A stretch of 64,000 nucleotides of DNA, from the NCBI RefSeq assembly GCF_030814475.1, contig NZ_JAUSVF010000001.1, positions 579,001 to 643,000 of the forward strand, given 5' to 3'. Below are positions 1-7,903 of this stretch, one piece after another. The notes under the pieces were generated by a model, which did no database searches, was not told where the DNA came from, and worked only from the letters and a program-made list of their open reading frames with translations. The DNA comes from Pararhizobium capsulatum DSM 1112. Its GTDB lineage: Bacteria; Pseudomonadota; Alphaproteobacteria; Rhizobiales; Rhizobiaceae. Position numbers and translations under genes: made by a program. Numbering within the stretch: position 1 is the first letter of the stretch; the number at the start of each line of letters is the position of its first letter.

Positions 1-1
1 A

Positions 2-592
2 GCGCTGACCGCCGTGCGTGCGATATGGCCGGAGACTGGTCTGCCCGCGGGGCAATGTGTCTACTTTGCCAATCATTCCAGCCACGGCGATTTCATCCTG
101 ATCTGGTCGGTCCTCCCGCCCTGGATGCGGGTGAAAACCCGCCCGGTGGCCGGCGCCGAATACTGGCTGGCCACGTCTCTCAAACGGTTCATCGGCTGTG
201 ATGTTTTCAATGCCGTCTTGATCGAGCGCGACCGGGAAAAACGCACCGGCGATCCGATCGCCCGCATGGCTGAAACGCTCGACGCCGGCTCGTCGCTGAT
301 CCTCTTTCCCGAGGGCACCCGTAACGAGACCGACGAGCCGATTCTGCCTTTCAAGAGCGGGCTCTACAATCTTGCGACACTCCGGCCGGATATCGATCTC
401 GCGCCCGTGTGGATCGACAACCTCAACCGGGTGATGCCCAAGGGCGAGATCGTGCCGATCCCGCTGATCTGCACCGTCACTTTCGGCGATGCCCTGCGTC
501 TCCGGCCGGACGAGAGCCGCGAAGCCTTTCTGGCCAGAACCAGCGCGGCGCTCCTGTCCCTTTCACCGAAAATCACGGGAGCGGCGGAATGA
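2..592 (+). CDS. 1-acyl-glycerol-3-phosphate acyltransferase family protein (5' end outside window)
   Basis: Acyltransferase of the PlsC family, expected to acylate lysophosphatidate to phosphatidate at the inner membrane. The conserved blocks are visible: NHSSHGD (the HX4D catalytic motif) and FPEGTRNETD (the glycerol-phosphate binding motif). The frame is open to the window edge, so the true start lies upstream. A GTG at 14 exists but would leave almost nothing before the HX4D block. The stop overlaps the start of the CDP-diglyceride synthase by 4 bases (ATGA), so the product probably feeds the next enzyme. The family is clear; the acyl-acceptor is inferred from context. Confidence 0.85.
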   Translation, partial: ALTAVRAIWPETGLPAGQCVYFANHSSHGDFILIWSVLPPWMRVKTRPVAGAEYWLATSLKRFIGCDVFNAVLIERDREKRTGDPIARMAETLDAGSSLILFPEGTRNETDEPILPFKSGLYNLATLRPDIDLAPVWIDNLNRVMPKGEIVPIPLICTVTFGDALRLRPDESREAFLARTSAALLSLSPKITGAAE

Positions 593-1539
593 GCGAGGCG
601 CGTTCGGATCTCATCCTTCTGCTCATCGGCACCGGGGCCTTTCTCGCACTGGCTTCGCTGATCGGCTACATCCTGAAGATCAGGCTTTCGCCTGACGGAT
701 CCAATACCGTCGTCGAAAATCTCAATGCACGCATTAATGCCTGGTGGGTGATGGTGGCCCTGATCGGCATCGCCTTCATCGCCGGCAGGGTCGGTGTCGT
801 CATCCTCTTTGCCTTCTGCTCCTTTGCGGCGTTGCGCGAATTCGTGACCCTCACCAACACTCGGCGCGCCGATCACTGGGCGTTGGCAGCCGCCTTCTTC
901 GTTGTCCTGCCGATCCAGTATTATCTGGTTGCCATCGAATATTACGGGCTCTATTCGATCTTCATCCCCGTCTACGCCTTCCTGTTCATGCCGATCATCT
1001 CGGTACTGCGCGGAGATTCTGAACGGTTCCTGATCCGCATCGCGGAGGTGCAGTGGGCGCTGATGATTTGCGTCTTCTGCGCGTCCCATGTGCCCGCGCT
1101 TCTGAGCCTCAATATTCCCGGTTATGACGGGCGCAACGTATTGCTCATCGCTTTCCTGGTCATCGTCGTGCAAATGAGTGATGTCCTGCAATATGTCTGG
1201 GGCAAGCTTTTCGGAAAGACCAGGATCGCGCCGAGACTTTCGCCGTCGAAGACAGCTGAAGGCTTCGCCGGCGGCGTCGCAAGCGCCACGCTCGTTGGTA
1301 CAGGGCTCTGGTGGATAACGCCGTTTTCGCCGCTGCAGGCTGCCGGTCTTGCGCTGACCATCGCGATCATGGGCTTCTTCGGCGGGCTCGTCATGTCGGC
1401 CATCAAGCGTGACCGTGGCGTCAAAGACTGGGGCCATCTTATCGGCGGCCATGGCGGCTTGATCGACCGGCTGGATTCGGTCGTCTTCTCCGCGCCGATC
1501 TTCTTTCATATCGTTCGTTTCGGATGGTCGCTTACATGA
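589..1539 (+). CDS. phosphatidate cytidylyltransferase (CDP-diglyceride synthase family)
   Basis: Integral membrane enzyme of 316 residues that converts phosphatidate and CTP to CDP-diacylglycerol. The C-terminal Cds signature is complete, from SAIKRDRGVKDWGH through GGHGGLIDRLD, including both acidic metal ligands. Several hydrophobic segments precede it. The ATG at 589 overlaps the acyltransferase stop as ATGA, and the end overlaps the next gene as ATGA, so the three genes are almost certainly co-translated. Rhizobia normally keep a housekeeping cdsA in the frr-dxr-bamA region, so this is probably a second, specialised copy (inference). From memory it resembles the pairing of E. coli YnbB with YnbA. 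Confidence 0.88.
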   Translation: MSEARSDLILLLIGTGAFLALASLIGYILKIRLSPDGSNTVVENLNARINAWWVMVALIGIAFIAGRVGVVILFAFCSFAALREFVTLTNTRRADHWALAAAFFVVLPIQYYLVAIEYYGLYSIFIPVYAFLFMPIISVLRGDSERFLIRIAEVQWALMICVFCASHVPALLSLNIPGYDGRNVLLIAFLVIVVQMSDVLQYVWGKLFGKTRIAPRLSPSKTAEGFAGGVASATLVGTGLWWITPFSPLQAAGLALTIAIMGFFGGLVMSAIKRDRGVKDWGHLIGGHGGLIDRLDSVVFSAPIFFHIVRFGWSLT

Positions 1540-2210
1540 CAGGCACGAATGAAGAGCTGAAGGACCGGCGTCCGCTCGCCAGCCGCAATACGAGGTGGGC
1601 TCAAGGCATCGCCCGCTTACTGGCACAGAGGTCGGTAACGCCCAACCAGATTTCTCAAGGAAGCATGGTAGCCGCGGCACTCGCAGGCCTCTCCTTCTGG
1701 TGGGCCGGGCACAGCGAGGATATCGAGCGCATCGTCATGCTGTTGCTCGCCGCCCTGTTTTGCCAGCTGCGGCTGCTCTGCAATCTCTTCGACGGCATGG
1801 TAGCCGTGGAAGGCGGGAAGGGGGCGGCTGACGGGCCGTTCTGGAACGAGTTTCCCGATCGTGTCGCCGATCTCCTGATCCTTGCTGGTGTCGGTATCGG
1901 CGTCGATATGCCGGAACTCGGCTGGGCGGCTGCGGCGCTTGCGATCCTCACGGCCTACGTCCGCGAACTCGGGCACGCGAGCGGCTTGCCAGCCGATTTT
2001 TCCGGCCCTATGGCCAAGCAGCACCGTATGGCGACGATCACCGGGGCCGCACTCCTGAGTGTCTTCGAGCCGCTTTGGTACGGCCGCGACGACGTGCTGA
2101 TCATCGCCCTGATGATCGTCGTTCTCGGCTCCGCAATCACCGTTATCCGGCGCTCATGGCATATTATCGTGCAACTGAAGGCGCGCGGCCGCTCGCCGGA
2201 GAAGACTTAA
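1536..2210 (+). CDS. CDP-alcohol phosphatidyltransferase family protein with a variant metal site
   Basis: Membrane protein of about 224 residues using CDP-diacylglycerol, or a similar CDP-alcohol, as donor. The CAPT motif is recognisable near residues 85-115 as DGMVA, an 8-residue spacer, then GPFWNEFPD. The usual Arg after DGxxA is Val here, and the third metal-binding Asp of DGxxAR-x8-GxxxDxxxD is Asn. I recall the Asn in YnbA-type proteins, so it may mark a subfamily rather than loss of activity. I chose the ATG at 1536 because it overlaps the cdsA stop; an in-frame ATG at 1524 is possible. The stop overlaps that of the convergent amidotransferase (TTAA). The acceptor alcohol is unknown. 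Confidence 0.78.
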   Translation: MTGTNEELKDRRPLASRNTRWAQGIARLLAQRSVTPNQISQGSMVAAALAGLSFWWAGHSEDIERIVMLLLAALFCQLRLLCNLFDGMVAVEGGKGAADGPFWNEFPDRVADLLILAGVGIGVDMPELGWAAAALAILTAYVRELGHASGLPADFSGPMAKQHRMATITGAALLSVFEPLWYGRDDVLIIALMIVVLGSAITVIRRSWHIIVQLKARGRSPEKT

Positions 2211-2947
2211 CCGGCCAAGGCCTGCAATGGTGTCGTTTTGGCGTCCACCCGGATCTGTTTCACCCAGGCGCGCGCAAGTGCAAGACCGGCGGCATCGGCC
2301 TGCGGACCATCAACAGCGGCATGGGTTTCATAATCCGCAAGCCACTCCTCGTCACGTTCGACGATCTGATGACGGAATGTATCGTTCCATTCGGTCACGA
2401 CCTCGGTCGAAGCTTCGAAATGGAACTGCATGCCATAGCCGGCCCGGCCAACGCGAAAAGCCTGATGTGCCACGGCGGGATTGCCGGCGAGGTGAACGGC
2501 TTCTTCCGGCAGCGTGAAAGTATCCGAATGCCACTCGAAGATACGGAAGGCGTCGCCAGCCGCTGACAGCACCGGATCGGCGCGCCCCTCCGCCGTCAAT
2601 GTGACGCCATGCCAGCCGAATTCGCGCGTGCGGTTCAGCAGGTTTTCAGCGCCATAGCCGCGGGCAAGCAGCTGGCTACCCAGGCAGATGCCGAGAACGG
2701 CCTTGCCGGCTTCTGTAAAGCTGCGCATCAGACTGGCAAGTGCAGGAAGATAAGGGTGCAGCTCGTCATCAAGGGCGCTCTGTTCGCCGCCGAAGACGGC
2801 CAGCGCGTCGAAGTCGCTTGCGTTCTGCGGCAAAGCCTCACCCTGATAGGGGCGCCGCAGGTCGATGTCGGCGCCTGCTTCCGCAAGCGCCACGCCCACC
2901 TGTCCCAGTTTTGAATGGGGCATGTTCTCTACCACCAGAACCCGCAT
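2207..2947 (-). CDS. class I glutamine amidotransferase-like protein
   Basis: Stand-alone GATase1 domain of 246 residues, of the GMP-synthase-like type. The nucleophile elbow GICLGSQLLARG carries the catalytic Cys, and MQFHFEAS carries the His and Glu of the triad. There is no synthetase domain, so it may act on free glutamine-like substrates or gamma-glutamyl compounds; the substrate cannot be told. The ATG at 2947 begins MRVLVVENMPHS, the normal start of this fold. An upstream extension to 3097 lacks family features. It faces the phospholipid trio convergently and is divergent from rbfA. Confidence 0.82.
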   Translation of the reverse strand: MRVLVVENMPHSKLGQVGVALAEAGADIDLRRPYQGEALPQNASDFDALAVFGGEQSALDDELHPYLPALASLMRSFTEAGKAVLGICLGSQLLARGYGAENLLNRTREFGWHGVTLTAEGRADPVLSAAGDAFRIFEWHSDTFTLPEEAVHLAGNPAVAHQAFRVGRAGYGMQFHFEASTEVVTEWNDTFRHQIVERDEEWLADYETHAAVDGPQADAAGLALARAWVKQIRVDAKTTPLQALAG

Positions 2948-3132
2948 TGCCGCTCCCGTCGTCAAAATCACGCTTCTGATTGAGCATGGAGATAGGCCTC
3001 TTTCAAGACCTTCCCCCAAGTTCTCGCCACGCAGAAGGTGCCAAAAACCCGGCAAGCCTTGACCTTTGGGCCTGAAAGAGGCATTTGACCGCCACAATCG
3101 CGTTCATAGAAACGCCAGATAGCGGAAAAACC

Positions 3133-3552
3133 ATGAGCAAACCAACCTCATCCGCCCCCTCGCAGCGCATGCTGAGGGTTGGCGAGCAAGTACGCGCAGC
3201 CCTGACCCAGGTTCTGCAGCGCGGAGAGGTGCGCGACCCGTTGATCGAAAAGACCGTCATCTCGATTTCGGAAGTGCGCATGTCGCCCGACCTGAAGGTC
3301 GCCACGGCCTTCGTGACGCCGCTTGGCATTGCCGATCACGCCGAGCCGATCGAAGCCTTGAACCGTCATGCCAAATATATCCGCGGGCGTCTCACCCCGC
3401 ATCTGCGGCAGATGAAATATATGCCGGAGGTTCGCTTCAAGGACGATACGAGCTTCGACAATTACAAGAAAATCGACGCACTGCTGCGCTCGCCTGAAGT
3501 CCAGCGCGACTTGAAGGATGAAGACGGCCCGGAAGACAAAAACGGGGCGTGA
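3133..3552 (+). CDS. rbfA: 30S ribosome-binding factor A
   Basis: RbfA (139 residues) binds the 30S subunit near 16S rRNA helix 1 and is needed for late 30S maturation and cold adaptation. The family pattern is clear: an N-terminal [17 protein letters not shown] helix, [20 protein letters not shown], then [19 protein letters not shown]. The ATG at 3133 gives the usual N-terminus; the in-frame upstream start at 3085 is less likely. The stop codon overlaps the next start (TGATG). Here rbfA starts the operon and is not preceded by nusA-infB in the window, so those genes lie elsewhere or the locus has been split. Confidence 0.95.
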   Translation: MSKPTSSAPSQRMLRVGEQVRAALTQVLQRGEVRDPLIEKTVISISEVRMSPDLKVATAFVTPLGIADHAEPIEALNRHAKYIRGRLTPHLRQMKYMPEVRFKDDTSFDNYKKIDALLRSPEVQRDLKDEDGPEDKNGA

Positions 3553-4007
3553 TGGCAAAGCATATCACTCTCGACGAGCTTAACAGCTGGACGTTCGAGC
3601 GGCGTCAGACGTTCTATCGCAATAACCTTGCCCGCTTCGACAATGCCGAGGCCGTGCGTCTCGTCGAGATGATGGTTGCCTCCGGCCTGCCTTTTCGCCG
3701 CGGCAAGGAGATCGCGCACGGTGATCGCGAGATGAAGGTTCTCGAAGCAATTGTCTATTCGCCCTACAATGAAAAGCTGCTCATCGATGCCGCCACGACC
3801 GGTAAGCCGCCGCTCGGCGCCATCGAGCCCCTGATCCGCCAAGAGCTGGGCGATGACTATAGCGTCGGCAATGGTGCGACAATCGCTGCCGGTTATCTGA
3901 TCGCACGGCGTCTCTACGCCCTGGGATACGAGAAGGGCAACAGCCAGAAAATGCCGGATGGCAGCGTCGCCAAGACCGCCGCGACCTTTCGCAAAAAAAG
4001 AGCCTGA
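3552..4007 (+). CDS. conserved-looking protein of unknown function between rbfA and truB
   Basis: I do not recognise this 151-residue protein. It is soluble and mixed helical, without a signal peptide or membrane segment. The C-terminal tail is basic (TAATFRKKRA), and there is a glycine-containing hydrophobic stretch, GNGATIAAGYLIARRLYALGY. The ATG at 3552 overlaps the rbfA stop (TGATG), and truB starts 4 bases after its own stop, so it is translated as the middle gene of a ribosome/tRNA maturation operon. A role linked to RNA or ribosome maturation is only guilt by association. Confidence 0.75.
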   Translation: MAKHITLDELNSWTFERRQTFYRNNLARFDNAEAVRLVEMMVASGLPFRRGKEIAHGDREMKVLEAIVYSPYNEKLLIDAATTGKPPLGAIEPLIRQELGDDYSVGNGATIAAGYLIARRLYALGYEKGNSQKMPDGSVAKTAATFRKKRA

Positions 4008-4010
4008 AGA

Positions 4011-4946
4011 ATGTCAAAACCCCGCAAGCCCAAGGGTCGGCCCGTTTCCGGCTGGCTGATCCTCGACAAGCCGCTCGATTTCGGCTCGACCGAGGCCGTC
4101 TCCAAGATCAAGTGGCTGTTCAAGGCTCAGAAGGCTGGACACGCCGGCACCCTCGATCCCCTGGCGTCGGGCATGTTGCCGATCGCGCTCGGTGACGCTA
4201 CGAAAACGGTCCCCTACGTCATGGACGGCCGCAAGATTTATGAATTCACTGTTGCCTGGGGCGAAGAGCGTTCGACCGACGACCTGGAAGGTCAGGTCGT
4301 CAAATCGTCCGATACACGTCCGACCGAAGAGGCGATCCGCGCCCTTCTGCCACAATATACGGGCGTCATCTCGCAGGTCCCGCCACAGTTTTCGGCGATC
4401 AAGATCGACGGCGAGCGCGCCTACGATCTCGCCCGCGATGGCGAAACCGTCGATATTCCCGCCCGCGAAGTGGAAGTCTTCCGCCTGTCGCTCCTCGGCT
4501 GCACGCCCAATCTCGCGCATTTCGAAATCGAATGCGGCAAGGGTACCTATGTGCGTTCGCTGGCGCGCGATTTCGGCCGTGCGCTCGGCTGTTTCGGCCA
4601 CATCGCCTCGCTGCGCCGCAGCTTCGTCGCACCGTTCGGCGAAGAGCAGATGGTGCCGCTTGCCTCGCTCGTGGCGCTTGAGAAAATCGAGGATGATCAG
4701 GAGCGTCTTGCCGCACTGGATGCTTTCCTGATCGATACCGGTGAAGCCCTGTCGAACCTGCCACATATCGCGATCAGCGACGATCAGGCCCACCGTCTGC
4801 GCATGGGCAATCCGATCATCCTGCGCGGCCGCGATGCCCCGCTTGCCGAACCGGAAGCCTACGCCACAGCGCGCGGCAAGCTCGTTGCCATCGGCGAGAT
4901 CGGCGAAGGCGAGTTTCGGCCTAAGCGGGTGTTCAATACCGACTGA
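4011..4946 (+). CDS. truB: tRNA pseudouridine(55) synthase TruB
   Basis: Converts U55 in the T-loop of tRNAs to pseudouridine. The protein is 311 residues, normal length. The catalytic block [18 protein letters not shown] contains the Asp nucleophile, preceded by [15 protein letters not shown]. The motif [15 protein letters not shown] follows near residue 178. The C-terminal part (residues 240-311) resembles the PUA-like TruB_C domain. It sits 4 bases after the unknown gene and ends the rbfA operon. No clear terminator is seen in the 128 bases before the histidine kinase. Confidence 0.97.
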   Translation: MSKPRKPKGRPVSGWLILDKPLDFGSTEAVSKIKWLFKAQKAGHAGTLDPLASGMLPIALGDATKTVPYVMDGRKIYEFTVAWGEERSTDDLEGQVVKSSDTRPTEEAIRALLPQYTGVISQVPPQFSAIKIDGERAYDLARDGETVDIPAREVEVFRLSLLGCTPNLAHFEIECGKGTYVRSLARDFGRALGCFGHIASLRRSFVAPFGEEQMVPLASLVALEKIEDDQERLAALDAFLIDTGEALSNLPHIAISDDQAHRLRMGNPIILRGRDAPLAEPEAYATARGKLVAIGEIGEGEFRPKRVFNTD

Positions 4947-5074
4947 GATTACGACAAGGGGCGGTTTGCCTTCCATGTCGCTCTGACGCATGATCAACGG
5001 GAAGATTCGTCAGTTTGGCCGTTAGCGATCATGAAATGATGCCGTAGCGGTGCTGCGACAACCGAGGGCAGCGT

Positions 5075-6784
5075 TTGAAAGACACGCGTGACAAGGGCAT
5101 GTGGGTTCCTGGCGTTGCCCTTGCAGCGCGTCTGCGTCATCGGCTTCGGCGTCCTCTTTCCTTCTATCTGACCGCGCTGGTGATCATCGCCATCGTGCCG
5201 TCCTTCGTGTTCTCACTCGTCATCCTCAAGCGGATTACCGACGAGCAGGATCGTGTCCTGACCGCGCTGCTTAAGGCTTCCACCGGCTCAGTGACGCGCG
5301 TTGTCGAACGCGAAATCGACGGCATGCTGACGACATTGAAGGCTCTTTCGCCCGGAAATGAGATCGATCCCTCCGATCTTGCCGCCCTTCACGCCCGCGC
5401 TACCGCAGCCCTGGCCGATACGGGAAACAATCTGATCCTGATCGATCGTGCCGGACACCAATTGCTCAATACCCGGGTGCCCTTCGGGTCGGCGCTAGGT
5501 CCGGCATCCGATCCGTCATCAGTGGGGCAGGCTTTTGAGAGGGGCGAGCCGCTGGTCTCCGACGTCTTCTTCGGCAAGACGGCAAACCGCTGGGTTTACA
5601 ATGTCTATCTGCCGGTCAGAACGCCTCTGGGTAATCCGGATTATCTGCTGACGTTGACCGGCGATGCCCACAACATGCTGAAGGCCGTCAATCGCGACGT
5701 CCTTTCTCCCGGTTGGAATGCGGCGTTGCTCGACCGCACGGGTAACCTGATCGCGTCTTCCGATCCGTCCCTTGCCGTTGGCAAGCCGTTCTTCATGGAT
5801 CTGGTGCCCGCCTTTAAAGTCGGCATCAGCGAGGCCGTACACGATGGTGTTGCCTATCGAACCGTAACCGAGTTCTCTATGACGACAGGATGGAGGATCG
5901 TCGCCTGGGCGAAAACTTCCGAGGTCGATGCTCCCGTGCTCTGGTCATTTCTCTGGCTTTCTGCGGGCGCAGTGCTGTTTGCTGCCTTTGCCGTCGCGGG
6001 ATCGACGCTGATTGCGCGTATTCTTGCGCAGGGCGTCACGATGCTGGCGCGGGATGCGCGGCTCCTGGGCGAAGGCAGGCCGATCGCTGCGCGCCAGCAT
6101 ATGATCACCGAAGTCGAGACGGTCTCGAAGGCGATCGCGGATGCTGCGCAGGAGCGCGCCAAGGCCGAAAGCGAAATCCGCTTCCTGATGCGCGAAGTGG
6201 CGCATCGCTCGAAGAACCAGCTTACCGTCATCCAGTCCATGCTCAACCAGTCGGTGACCAACGCCGAAGGCCGGCTGGATTTTGCAGACACCTTTCGCAA
6301 GCGGATTGCAGGTCTTGCGCGCTCGACGGATCTGATGATCGCCAACGCCTCGCTCGGTGTCGATTTTGGCGAGCTGGCTCAAAACCAGCTGCAGCCGTTT
6401 ATCCCCGACGATCCCAGGCGTGTGCGCATCGCGGGCCCCGCCGTCAGACTTGATGCCCAGGTCTCCCAGACCCTTGGCATGGCGCTGCATGAGCTTGCCA
6501 CCAATGCGACCAAATATGGCGCCTTATGCAATGGCCACGGCACGGTCGACCTCTCCTGGACGCTTGGAGACGAGAATGTCGTCATCATCTGGCGCGAACG
6601 GGGCGCGGACCTTTCGGCTATCCCGAGCGAACCGCGAAAGGGCTTCGGCACCATGGTCCTGGAGCGGATGCTGGCCATGGCTCTTGGTGCAACGCTGAAG
6701 CGCAGCACGCATGAGGACGGTATCGAATGGCACGTCACTATCCCGCGGACGCATCTGCAGGGCGAGCTTGAGGACGACAGCTGA
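5075..6784 (+). CDS. membrane sensor histidine kinase, HWE family
   Basis: Sensor kinase of about 569 residues. TM1 lies near residues 31-51 and TM2 near 288-312, enclosing a roughly 235-residue periplasmic sensor that looks like a Cache-type domain. A HAMP-like linker follows, then the HWE/HisKA_2 dimerisation block FLMREVAHRSKNQLTVIQSM with phospho-acceptor His377. The ATPase part has MALHELATNATKYGAL and IIWRERG, giving the W-x-E of the HWE family. No response regulator is adjacent, so it is an orphan. The start is uncertain: TTG at 5075 follows a GAGGGCAG stretch, and an ATG at 5099 is the alternative. The ligand is unknown. Confidence 0.88.
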   Translation: MKDTRDKGMWVPGVALAARLRHRLRRPLSFYLTALVIIAIVPSFVFSLVILKRITDEQDRVLTALLKASTGSVTRVVEREIDGMLTTLKALSPGNEIDPSDLAALHARATAALADTGNNLILIDRAGHQLLNTRVPFGSALGPASDPSSVGQAFERGEPLVSDVFFGKTANRWVYNVYLPVRTPLGNPDYLLTLTGDAHNMLKAVNRDVLSPGWNAALLDRTGNLIASSDPSLAVGKPFFMDLVPAFKVGISEAVHDGVAYRTVTEFSMTTGWRIVAWAKTSEVDAPVLWSFLWLSAGAVLFAAFAVAGSTLIARILAQGVTMLARDARLLGEGRPIAARQHMITEVETVSKAIADAAQERAKAESEIRFLMREVAHRSKNQLTVIQSMLNQSVTNAEGRLDFADTFRKRIAGLARSTDLMIANASLGVDFGELAQNQLQPFIPDDPRRVRIAGPAVRLDAQVSQTLGMALHELATNATKYGALCNGHGTVDLSWTLGDENVVIIWRERGADLSAIPSEPRKGFGTMVLERMLAMALGATLKRSTHEDGIEWHVTIPRTHLQGELEDDS

Positions 6785-6836
6785 AAGCGGGAAAGAAGAT
6801 GCGGTCGATCACAGCGCCGGTGGCATCGCATCCCTG

Positions 6837-7133
6837 ATGTTGATCATTGGCGCAGCGGAAGTCGGCGCCTCCGACCGCATCTGCAGGATTGCCGATCCCA
6901 CCGGCACGCCGCTGAACATCCGTTCAAGCCCCAACCGCGCTCTTCTTTCGACCATCGACAATGGCCGGGACGTACGGGTTCTGGAAGAACAGCGGGTCAA
7001 GCACGAGCTCTGGCCGCGCATCATGGCCGATGGGCAGGAGAGGGGATGGGTTTTTGGTTCCTATCTCGATTGCGTAACCGATGCCGATGCGATGAAATCG
7101 GCGCCGACGCGGCCACCAACGCCGCTGGACTAG
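6837..7133 (+). CDS. small SH3-domain protein, probably exported; 5' end may be frameshifted
   Basis: The C-terminal part is a bacterial SH3b domain starting at RICRIADPTGTPLNIRSSPN, a fold usually found in periplasmic or cell-wall proteins. The frame gives MLIIGAAEVGAS before it, which is too short and lacks basic residues for a signal peptide. A better start exists at ATG 6799 (preceded by GAAAGA) in another frame, encoding MRSITAPVAS and then a stop. One extra base near 6833 would fuse the two into a normal signal peptide. Either there is a sequencing error, a real frameshift, or a distant start. It lies 50 bases after the kinase gene. Confidence 0.6.
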   Translation: MLIIGAAEVGASDRICRIADPTGTPLNIRSSPNRALLSTIDNGRDVRVLEEQRVKHELWPRIMADGQERGWVFGSYLDCVTDADAMKSAPTRPPTPLD

Positions 7134-7315
7134 GCCGTCGCTCGCCGTCGAAACGGGACGACGAGCACGCCTCTTTCCTTTTGTCTCCGGATGGTTTATA
7201 GGCACCGCCAGCAAAAGCTCCGTAATAAAGGCGGCCTTCTGCTCCATTGGCCGCAGCTAGACGACATCCCGGCTGCCGGCGTCCCGAAATCCTGTAAAAT
7301 CGAAAGGATCACACG

Positions 7316-7585
7316 ATGTCGATCACTGCAGAGCGCAAGGCTGCGCTTATCAAGGAATACGCAATCGTCGAAGGCGATACCGGTTCTCCGGAAGTCCAGG
7401 TTGCTATCCTTACGGAACGGATCAACAACCTGACCGATCACTTCAAGGGCCACAAGAAGGACAACCACTCGCGTCGTGGCCTTCTGGCAATGGTTTCCAC
7501 CCGCCGTTCGCTTCTTGACTATGTCAAGAAGAAGGAAGAAGCGCGTTACACCAAGCTGATCACGGCTCTCGGCATCCGCCGCTAA
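7316..7585 (+). CDS. rpsO: 30S ribosomal protein S15
   Basis: Full-length S15 (89 residues). It binds the central domain of 16S rRNA early in 30S assembly. The signature [20 protein letters not shown] is nearly invariant in the family, and the C-terminus [12 protein letters not shown] is typical. A GAAAGGA ribosome-binding site precedes the ATG. It is followed by a strong intrinsic terminator and then pnp, the widely conserved rpsO-pnp order. Confidence 0.98.
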   Translation: MSITAERKAALIKEYAIVEGDTGSPEVQVAILTERINNLTDHFKGHKKDNHSRRGLLAMVSTRRSLLDYVKKKEEARYTKLITALGIRR

Positions 7586-7595
7586 AACTTCGCTT

Positions 7596-7638
7596 CCGGC
7601 GGACGTTTCCAGATGGAGCGTCCGCCGGTCGCTTTTTA
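7596..7638 (+). terminator. intrinsic terminator after rpsO
   Basis: A perfect 10-bp inverted repeat, CCGGCGGACG at 7596-7605 and CGTCCGCCGG at 7619-7628, is followed by TCGCTTTTT. It sits 11 bases after the rpsO stop. It could also act as an attenuator or RNase III target controlling read-through into pnp, as the rpsO-pnp intercistronic hairpin does in enterobacteria (inference). Confidence 0.8.
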
Positions 7639-7903
7639 CGGGGCAATTTCCCGTTCCTCGCCTCAATGCAGCCACTCCGGCGCCCGGCGAAACTATTCTT
7701 TCCAGCAGCCCGGAAGGGCCGGCGCTGCGGAACAACCGATGACCTGTCATGGGGCAGGATTGCAGGATGCTTCTGCGCTGTCAGCGCGGATTTCACGAAG
7801 CCTCCCGTTGTCTTGCCCATGACCTGTCATATTTGCGGACACGACGCCGCTCGCGCCATCCTTAAGGCAGCGACGTGGATAAGCCCGCATAGAAGGACGA
7901 GAT
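7629..7903 (+). promoter_or_regulatory. pnp leader with two copies of the palindrome ATGAC-CT-GTCAT
   Basis: This 275-base leader contains the 12-mer ATGACCTGTCAT twice, at 7739-7750 and 7819-7830, exactly 80 bases apart. Each copy is an inverted repeat (ATGAC/GTCAT) around CT. I see no gene here. The second copy lies about 75 bases before the pnp start. The pair could be an operator, or RNA stems in the pnp mRNA leader where PNPase autoregulation is expected. A good ribosome-binding site, AAGGACGAG, precedes the pnp ATG. Confidence 0.5.

Noticed and set aside
364..1680. A 438-codon frame opposite the CDP-diglyceride synthase gene
   Set aside because: Overlaps fully with a gene that has a complete family signature; composition is typical of a complementary-strand artefact.
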